Below are positions 59,725 to 64,000 of a stretch of DNA of 64,000 nucleotides, piece by piece; within the stretch, counting starts at the first letter, position 1, and each line of letters begins with the position of its first letter. The DNA is from Vulcanimicrobiota bacterium (GTDB lineage Bacteria > Vulcanimicrobiota > Xenobia > Xenobiales > JADMJV01), in NCBI GenBank assembly GCA_017307785.1, contig JAFKGI010000033.1, positions 1-64,000 on the forward strand, in the 5' to 3' direction. The notes below the pieces were generated by a model, which saw only the letters and a program-made list of their open reading frames with translations, was not told where the DNA came from and did not search any database. Position numbers and translations under genes: made by a program.

Positions 59725-61465
59725 TTGTTTGGCCTCCCTGAGCAGCACTACTGATTTCCTCCGGATGCGATGGGTTGACACCCAATTTCCACATCGCCTC
59801 CTGCGCAACCCGCGCAAATACGGGACCCGCTACCGTTCCACCCCAATAGATCGGTGTCGGCTCCTCTATTTTTACCAAGACCACTACCCTGGGGTCTTCG
59901 ACGGGGCAAACCCCGAGGAAAGACCCGATGTAGGTATCGCCGTAGACTCCGTTGGTCACCACCTGAGCGGTTCCCGACTTGCCTCCGGTGCGATAGCCCG
60001 GAATGTTGGCCGTATGTTTTCCGGTTCCGTGGTCGCACACTCCCCGCAGCATTCCAAGGGTGTCCTTGGCCGCTTCGGGCGAGATCGGGCGACTGAGTTC
60101 CTTGATCGGCATCTTTTTATAAACCGTATTGTCTGGATTCAAGACTTCCGAGACCACGTGGGGCTTCAGACGAACCCCGCCGTTGGCTACCGCCTGCATC
60201 GCCGACACCAACTGCATCGGCGTGACCGCCACGCCTTGCCCGAAGGAGATGGTGAGCAGGTTGATTCTCTCCCAGTCTTTCACGAGAGCCAGGATGCCCT
60301 CGCTCTCACCGGTGAGGTCTACTCCGGTACGAGAGCCGAATCCGAAATCCTCCAACCCTTTCGCAAGAACTTTCTTGCCCAACCGCTCGGCCACGTGAGC
60401 CGTACCGACGTTGAAAGAGAAGGCCAGAATCTCGGACACCGGTTCCATCGGCTGGGCACCCAGACCGTCGTTGGCGTTGTTGATCGTCCAGCCGCCGATG
60501 CTGATGACACCGGCAGCGGGGAAGAGGTCGGTGGGCTTGATGCCGTTGTTCATGGCCGTGGCCATAGTGAAGGTCTTGAAAGTCGAGCCGGGCTCATAGG
60601 GGTCGGTGATGGCCCGGTTGCGGCGAACTTCCGGAGGCACTTCGCCGAATTTATCGGCGGGGAAGTCAGGCATCACGGCCAGAGCCAGAATGCCGGCGGT
60701 CTTGGCATCCATCACGATACAGATGCCACCTTTGGCGTTGCGCAGCTTGACAGCGGCGGCCAGCTCGCGCTCGGCCACGTACTGGATGGTTTCGTCAATG
60801 GTCAGAACCAGATGGCGGCCGGGCACGGCCTTCTTCAGCAGACGAGACTGCTCGACCGGAATCGACCAGCCATCGCGGTCCATGAAAGTGCGCAGGACAC
60901 CGGGCGATCCGCCCAGATAGTCATCGTAGGTGGCTTCCAGTCCGTCCAGGCCCTGCTCATCCGTTCCGGTGGCGCCCAGCAGGGTGGAGAGCAAATGACC
61001 CTTTGGATAGTAGCGGCGCCCGGGAGTGGGCTCACGCAGCAAGAAAACACCGGCGACGGGCTGATCCTTGAGGGCTTTGGCCACACGGTCCGGCACTTTG
61101 CGAGCCAGCCACTGGAAAGTGCCCTTGCCGGTGAGAGCTTCTCGGACACGCTTCTCGGGCATCTGGAGCAAACTGGCCAGGCGCTTGGCCGACGCGTCCA
61201 CTTCTTTTACTTCCTTCGGATTCACGGCCAACGAGGAGAGAGAGATGCTGTTCGCCAGCACCACACCGTTGCGGTCTCTGATATCGCCACGCAGAGCGGG
61301 GATTTCGACGTCGCCTTCTTGCTGATAGCGAGCGAGCTGCTGCAGCCGTTCATTCTTCAGCCACTGCAGGCTGGCCAGACGGCCGATCAAGCAGATGTAG
61401 AAAAACGTGAAAAGCCAGTAGAGAAAAATCAACCGATTGCGCGTCTTGCCAGACCATCCACCCAC
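59714..61465 (-). CDS. ftsI: Class B penicillin-binding protein FtsI/PBP (septal transpeptidase)
   Basis: 583 aa from GTG 61465 (AGGAGG 9 nt ahead); TTG 61489 is in frame but lies upstream of that site. A cytoplasmic basic stretch and one transmembrane helix (~12-30) precede the dimerisation/pedestal domain (R-G-D-I-R-D-R-N-G). The transpeptidase domain has nucleophile S294 in S-T-F-K, S-x-N as S-F-N and K496 in K-S-G-T-A-Q. The K-S-G form instead of K-T-G is seen in some class B PBPs. There is no PASTA domain. It cross-links septal peptidoglycan with FtsW. Confidence 0.95.
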   Translation of the reverse strand: MGGWSGKTRNRLIFLYWLFTFFYICLIGRLASLQWLKNERLQQLARYQQEGDVEIPALRGDIRDRNGVVLANSISLSSLAVNPKEVKEVDASAKRLASLLQMPEKRVREALTGKGTFQWLARKVPDRVAKALKDQPVAGVFLLREPTPGRRYYPKGHLLSTLLGATGTDEQGLDGLEATYDDYLGGSPGVLRTFMDRDGWSIPVEQSRLLKKAVPGRHLVLTIDETIQYVAERELAAAVKLRNAKGGICIVMDAKTAGILALAVMPDFPADKFGEVPPEVRRNRAITDPYEPGSTFKTFTMATAMNNGIKPTDLFPAAGVISIGGWTINNANDGLGAQPMEPVSEILAFSFNVGTAHVAERLGKKVLAKGLEDFGFGSRTGVDLTGESEGILALVKDWERINLLTISFGQGVAVTPMQLVSAMQAVANGGVRLKPHVVSEVLNPDNTVYKKMPIKELSRPISPEAAKDTLGMLRGVCDHGTGKHTANIPGYRTGGKSGTAQVVTNGVYGDTYIGSFLGVCPVEDPRVVVLVKIEEPTPIYWGGTVAGPVFARVAQEAMWKLGVNPSHPEEISSAAQGGQTSEH

Positions 61466-61527
61466 CAGAAACCACCTCCTTCCAAACAACTATACTAGGA
61501 CCAAAGACTGTGGAATTTAATTCAATA

Positions 61528-61893
61528 TTAATTTTTAACCGTGGAGCCTACCGCCACCTGCCCACTAGCTTGAATTTTCCTCAAATCCAGTACTTGCCGA
61601 TTCACGGCGGGAACCATCTTCAGCCTGGTGGTGACCACGCTCTCCACCCGCTCCAGACTGCTGAGGGATTGCAACTCGAGTTGCATCAGGTCTTTCTCTC
61701 GCTCCAGCACCTTCTGACGGTCACGCAGAGCGACCACTCGATAGTGATTCTGAACCAGGATGGCGTACTGACAGAGAAAGACCATGGTCAACATGAAGAC
61801 GGCCGCAAAGCTTCCCAAAGCCAGCGACCAGGTGATCCAATCTTTGGGCTCCTCGCGCGGAGGAGCCGTTTTACTCTGCTGCATTGTTCCCAT
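61528..61893 (-). CDS. ftsL: FtsL-like divisome protein
   Basis: 121 aa from ATG 61893; ATG 61884 better fits the GAAGG at 61894-61898 and would give 118 aa. The topology is that of FtsL/FtsB: a short hydrophilic N-terminus, one transmembrane helix (~20-44), then a leucine-zipper-like coiled coil (~50-88, L-R-D-R-Q-K-V-L-E-R-E-K-D-L-M-Q-L-E-L) and a short tail. Sequence conservation in the family is low, so the call rests on topology and its place between rsmH and ftsI. It would scaffold FtsQ and FtsI/FtsW. Confidence 0.82.
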   Translation of the reverse strand: MGTMQQSKTAPPREEPKDWITWSLALGSFAAVFMLTMVFLCQYAILVQNHYRVVALRDRQKVLEREKDLMQLELQSLSSLERVESVVTTRLKMVPAVNRQVLDLRKIQASGQVAVGSTVKN

Positions 61894-61898
61894 ACCTT

Positions 61899-62861
61899 CT
61901 AAAGTTTTTGCGCCACCCGCAGGCGCACCGAGCGAGCTCTCGGGTTGGCCTCCACCTCGGCCGCACTGGCCTGAATGGCCTTCCCTCGAGCCTTGAGCAA
62001 TGGTGTTGCTCCACACATACAAATGGGCGCCCCGCGGGGACACCGACACCGACCTAGCCTGTCGCTCATGAAGCGCTTGACGCAACGGTCTTCCAGCGAG
62101 TGATAGGACATCACCAGCAGACGACCGCCCGGAACCAGAGCTTCAAAAACCGCCTCCAGCCCCGACTGCAGACGTTCTAGCTCGGCGTTCACCTCCATTC
62201 GCAATGCTTGAAAAATTTTCGTCGCCGGATGAACTTTTCCCGGCCGAGGTCTACCCAGTACCGACTCACCAATTTCCACCAGTTGCCCGGTCGTCAAAAT
62301 CGGCTTTTGAGTGCGCTCCTGTACGAGGCGACGGGCAACCTTACCTGCCTGCCTTTCTTCCCCGAACTCGAAAAAAATTCTACGCAGGTCAGACTCGGAA
62401 TACTCGCGCACGACATCGGCGGCACTCAACTCCAGTCGCCGGTCCATTCGCATGTCCAGCGGTCCGTCGCGACGAATGCTAAAACCGCGCTCGCCACGAT
62501 CCAACTGAGGAGACGACACCCCCAAATCCATGAGAGCGCCGTCTTGCGGTCCGATCCGCTCCATCCAGTCGCCTTCAGCGATTTGGCCGAAATTGACGCG
62601 AAAGGCTCGGAAGTCAGCAAAGCCCTCGAGCCTGGCCGTAGCCGCCTCGAGGGCCATTTCGTCAACATCCAAACCGGTTACGCGCGCACCACGCTCGAGC
62701 AAAGCGCGGGAGTGACCACCCCCACCCAGCGTACAATCGAGCACGCGCATCCCCGGAAACAAACAAAGCTCCTCAAGAGTCTCTTGAAGGAGCACAGGGA
62801 CGTGGTGAAAACCCACGCCCGCCGATTCAGTCAAGTCCGGCGGGGCCTTCTCCAGGGACAA
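61899..62861 (-). CDS. rsmH: 16S rRNA (cytosine-1402 N4) methyltransferase RsmH
   Basis: 320 aa from TTG 62861; GTG 62816, 10 nt after the stop of the 59-aa ORF, would start just before H-H-V-P-V-L-L-Q-E and is a real alternative. Landmarks are D-C-T-L-G-G-G-G-H-S (SAM motif I), G-L-D-V-D-E, M-D-L-G-V-S-S-P-Q-L-D, G-F-S-I-R-R-D-G-P-L-D-M-R-M-D and V-M-S-Y-H-S-L-E-D-R. It methylates N4 of C1402 in the ribosomal P site. It is in the canonical mraZ-rsmH-ftsL-ftsI order. Confidence 0.95.
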   Translation of the reverse strand: MSLEKAPPDLTESAGVGFHHVPVLLQETLEELCLFPGMRVLDCTLGGGGHSRALLERGARVTGLDVDEMALEAATARLEGFADFRAFRVNFGQIAEGDWMERIGPQDGALMDLGVSSPQLDRGERGFSIRRDGPLDMRMDRRLELSAADVVREYSESDLRRIFFEFGEERQAGKVARRLVQERTQKPILTTGQLVEIGESVLGRPRPGKVHPATKIFQALRMEVNAELERLQSGLEAVFEALVPGGRLLVMSYHSLEDRCVKRFMSDRLGRCRCPRGAPICMCGATPLLKARGKAIQASAAEVEANPRARSVRLRVAQKL

Positions 62862-63006
62862 TCAACCGCAACTCCGCACGAACGTCCTCGGGCCGTCCCC
62901 GACTCGGATCGGGAGTCGGAGGGCGACGACGCCACTTGGGAGCAGGCGGCAGGGCCAATCGCAGAGGGAAATGCGAATCTTGAGGCTTAGATTGAATACG
63001 TTTCAT
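62827..63006 (-). CDS. 59-aa ORF between mraZ and rsmH, function unknown
   Basis: ATG 63006 has GGAGGG 8 nt upstream (63015-63020) and overlaps the end of mraZ by 20 nt; the stop TGA is at 62827-62829, overlapping the rsmH TTG start region by 35 nt. The product starts M-K-R-I-Q-S-K-P-Q-D. It is Pro/Arg-rich (A-P-K-W-R-R-R-P-P-T-P) and ends with a more acidic segment (P-E-D-V-R-A-E-L-R-L-I-V). There is no membrane helix. The strong ribosome-binding site and coupled overlaps support translation, but the coding status is inferred; it could be a coupling peptide that feeds ribosomes to rsmH. Confidence 0.5.
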   Translation of the reverse strand: MKRIQSKPQDSHFPLRLALPPAPKWRRRPPTPDPSRGRPEDVRAELRLIVPGEGPAGLD

Positions 63007-63418
63007 AGATGTAGCCCTCCAGGTCCTCTTGTTCCGTTTCTCGCTGCATTTCAGCCCATCGACTGGAATTCCAGACTTTGAGTCGATCCAGCGCTCCAGT
63101 CACCACCACCGGCCCACACTGCAACTCAGCGTGTGCCTTCTGATCGGCGCTCAGGACGACTCGTCCCTGTTTATCCAGTTCCGTCATGACGGCTGCGGCC
63201 AGTTGCTGGGTCATCCAGCGCTGGGCACGCTGGTCGGTGCGGGGAATCGTCTGCAACTTGGCCAGGAACTTACTCCAGGCTTCGCGCGGCAGAATCTCCA
63301 CACAACCTTCACGGTCTTTGCGCAAGACCGCTCCGTCGGCAAAATCTTTGCGGAAAACAGAGGGTATGGTCAGACGACTTTTGTCGTCTAACGAGTGTTC
63401 GTAGGTGCCTGAGAACAA
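62987..63418 (-). CDS. mraZ: Transcriptional regulator MraZ
   Basis: 143 aa from TTG 63418, with GGAG about 6 nt ahead; this start (M-F-S-G-T-Y-E-H-S-L-D-D-K-S-R-L) matches the usual MraZ N-terminus and length. GTG 63439 would add seven residues. Two AbrB-like halves are visible: D-D-K-S-R-L-T-I-P (residues ~11-19) and D-K-Q-G-R-V-V-L-S (~80-88), the conserved D-x-x-G-R/K-S-R motifs. MraZ binds repeated boxes in its own promoter and represses the dcw operon; such boxes are present just upstream. Confidence 0.94.
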   Translation of the reverse strand: MFSGTYEHSLDDKSRLTIPSVFRKDFADGAVLRKDREGCVEILPREAWSKFLAKLQTIPRTDQRAQRWMTQQLAAAVMTELDKQGRVVLSADQKAHAELQCGPVVVTGALDRLKVWNSSRWAEMQRETEQEDLEGYIYETYSI

Positions 63419-63433
63419 TGTTGCTCCAGAACC

Positions 63434-63470
63434 TTCCAACTTACTCCACTACCCTCCACTTTGCCCCACT
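63434..63470 (-). promoter_or_regulatory. MraZ operator: four 10-bp-spaced boxes
   Basis: Read on the minus strand, AGTGGGG (63464-63470), AGTGGAG (63454-63460), AGTGGAG (63444-63450) and a degenerate GTTGGAA (63434-63440) recur with an exact 10-bp period. This matches known MraZ sites (repeated GTGGG-type boxes). They lie between the -10 element and the mraZ start. Confidence 0.85.
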
Positions 63471-63479
63471 TGTCCCCCG

Positions 63480-63509
63480 ATTATAGGAGCCCCTGGAAAG
63501 CCCTGTCAA
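63480..63509 (-). promoter_or_regulatory. dcw operon promoter TTGACA-N18-TATAAT
   Basis: On the minus strand TTGACA (63504-63509) and TATAAT (63480-63485) both match the housekeeping consensus perfectly with an 18-nt spacer. The MraZ boxes lie immediately downstream, in the transcribed leader. Confidence 0.92.
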
Positions 63510-63626
63510 CCCGAGGATGCTTATGTAAAAAGGATCATAGAGCGGTGAAAACTCAAAATATGGACCCCTTTTGAATCTCGACCACCACATATGGGCATGG
63601 CGGTACCCTTGTGAGCGGAATCAGGA

Positions 63627-63655
63627 TTGAGAAAAAAAAAATCCGGGAATAGAGA
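63627..63655 (+). promoter_or_regulatory. Putative clpS promoter TTGAGA-N17-TAGAGA
   Basis: Both hexamers match four or five of six consensus positions at optimal spacing, with an A-tract in the spacer. The gene downstream has an AAGGAG ribosome-binding site 8 nt before the ATG at 63685. The rest of the 63510-63626 region shows nothing I can name. Confidence 0.5.
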
Positions 63656-63684
63656 CCCATCAGCTTCAACCAAGGAGTGCCAAC

Positions 63685-63990
63685 ATGGCCGCAACGATCG
63701 ATCTACCAAAACTCGACTTTGACTTTGAGCAAAAGCTTCAGGAATGGACCAAAGAGCTACGCGGCTGGAACGTCATCCTATACAACGACAACTACAACAA
63801 GTTGGTCGAAGTGGTGAACTGGCTGCAAAAGGCCACCGGCTGCAGCCTCGAGGTCGCCGAGCACGTTACCTACACCGCCCATCAGAAGGGCCGCGCCATC
63901 TGCTTCTCGGGCGCCAAAGAAAAGTGTCAGGACGTGGCCAACTACTTGCGCGGCAAGGGCCTCCAGGTAGAAGTAGACACGGTCGAGTAA
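63685..63990 (+). CDS. clpS: ClpS-like ATP-dependent protease adaptor
   Basis: 101 aa. After a ~27-aa flexible N-terminus the ClpS core reads N-V-I-L-Y-N-D-N-Y-N (residues ~29-38, the N-degron pocket strand with the D-D/D-N motif). It continues V-V-N-W-L, S-L-E-V-A-E-H-V-T-Y-T-A-H-Q-K-G-R-A (with the A-H-x-x-G motif) and ends G-L-Q-V-E-V. ClpS delivers N-degron substrates to ClpA/ClpC. No clp ATPase gene follows within the window. It is divergent from the dcw operon across 266 bp. Confidence 0.87.
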   Translation: MAATIDLPKLDFDFEQKLQEWTKELRGWNVILYNDNYNKLVEVVNWLQKATGCSLEVAEHVTYTAHQKGRAICFSGAKEKCQDVANYLRGKGLQVEVDTVE

Positions 63991-64000
63991 GTCCCTACAA

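Noticed and set aside
59717..61498. A 593-codon open frame on the plus strand
   Set aside because: It is antisense to ftsI, which carries complete catalytic motifs; the opposite frame has none.

Overview
The window is a dense bacterial chromosome segment of about 63% G+C by eye. It holds roughly 60 protein genes on both strands. No gap between genes exceeds 300 bases, and I saw no rRNA, tRNA, CRISPR array or phage. The best taxonomic marker is a peptidoglycan and division (dcw) gene set that carries a DUF881 gene and a DUF1290 'small basic protein' gene next to ftsQ, as in Gram-positive and other Terrabacteria. Other clues are a DNPR-type (meso-diaminopimelate) MurE, a bacterial alpha-2-macroglobulin, and several proteases without signal peptides. 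This suits a deep-branching, poorly cultured terrabacterial phylum (Vulcanimicrobiota/Eremiobacterota or Armatimonadota are guesses). The sequence alone does not settle it.

Layout. 1-2.9 kb: a co-directional run of a cut acyltransferase, a MutT-type Nudix hydrolase, an RlmI-like rRNA methyltransferase and an M48 protease. It converges on a 1972-aa alpha-2-macroglobulin (2.8-8.7 kb). 8.8-19.2 kb: FMN reductase, two subtilases, a helical-repeat protein, a glucose-6-phosphate dehydrogenase-like enzyme overlapping a membrane endonuclease/phosphatase protein, an alpha/beta hydrolase and small unknowns. 19.2-23 kb: an App1-like HAD phosphatase fused by overlaps to a two-component system. 23-26.3 kb: a lipoprotein and a three-gene, ATGA-coupled cassette: a membrane protein with a Ser/Cys-only tail, a DUF692/MNIO oxidase and a DUF2063-like partner. 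26.4-29.8 kb: an MBL hydrolase and a nickel/cobalt ECF importer (CbiM-CbiQ-CbiO) facing a NikL-like protein. 29.8-35.7 kb: clostripain-family protein, acyl-CoA synthetase, methyltransferase, DA1-like zincin, and a glucose-type PTS permease whose EIIB domain lacks its cysteine. 35.9-41.5 kb: ftsQ-DUF881-DUF1290, an SDR, and murG-murC. 41.7-50.1 kb: dusA and a glycan locus (two GT2 proteins, one fused to a methyltransferase, two tandem GT-C transferases, two methyltransferases). 50.1-52.7 kb: a palindromic miniature element, acyl-CoA dehydrogenase and a kinase-fold protein. 52.7-63.4 kb: the main dcw operon, leftward from a near-consensus promoter with MraZ boxes: mraZ, a 59-aa ORF, rsmH, ftsL, ftsI, a 73-aa ORF, murE, murF, mraY, murD, ftsW, then a strong terminator. 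63.7 kb: clpS.

Two genome-wide habits show. First, many transcription units begin with a TANNNN hexamer ending 6-8 nt before the start codon and no Shine-Dalgarno sequence, which points to leaderless mRNAs. Second, co-directional genes are commonly chained by 4-nt overlaps (ATGA, GTGA and unusually often TTGA). The most interesting candidate system is the MNIO/Cys-tail cassette at 24.0-26.3 kb, which has a perfect CRP-type palindrome upstream.
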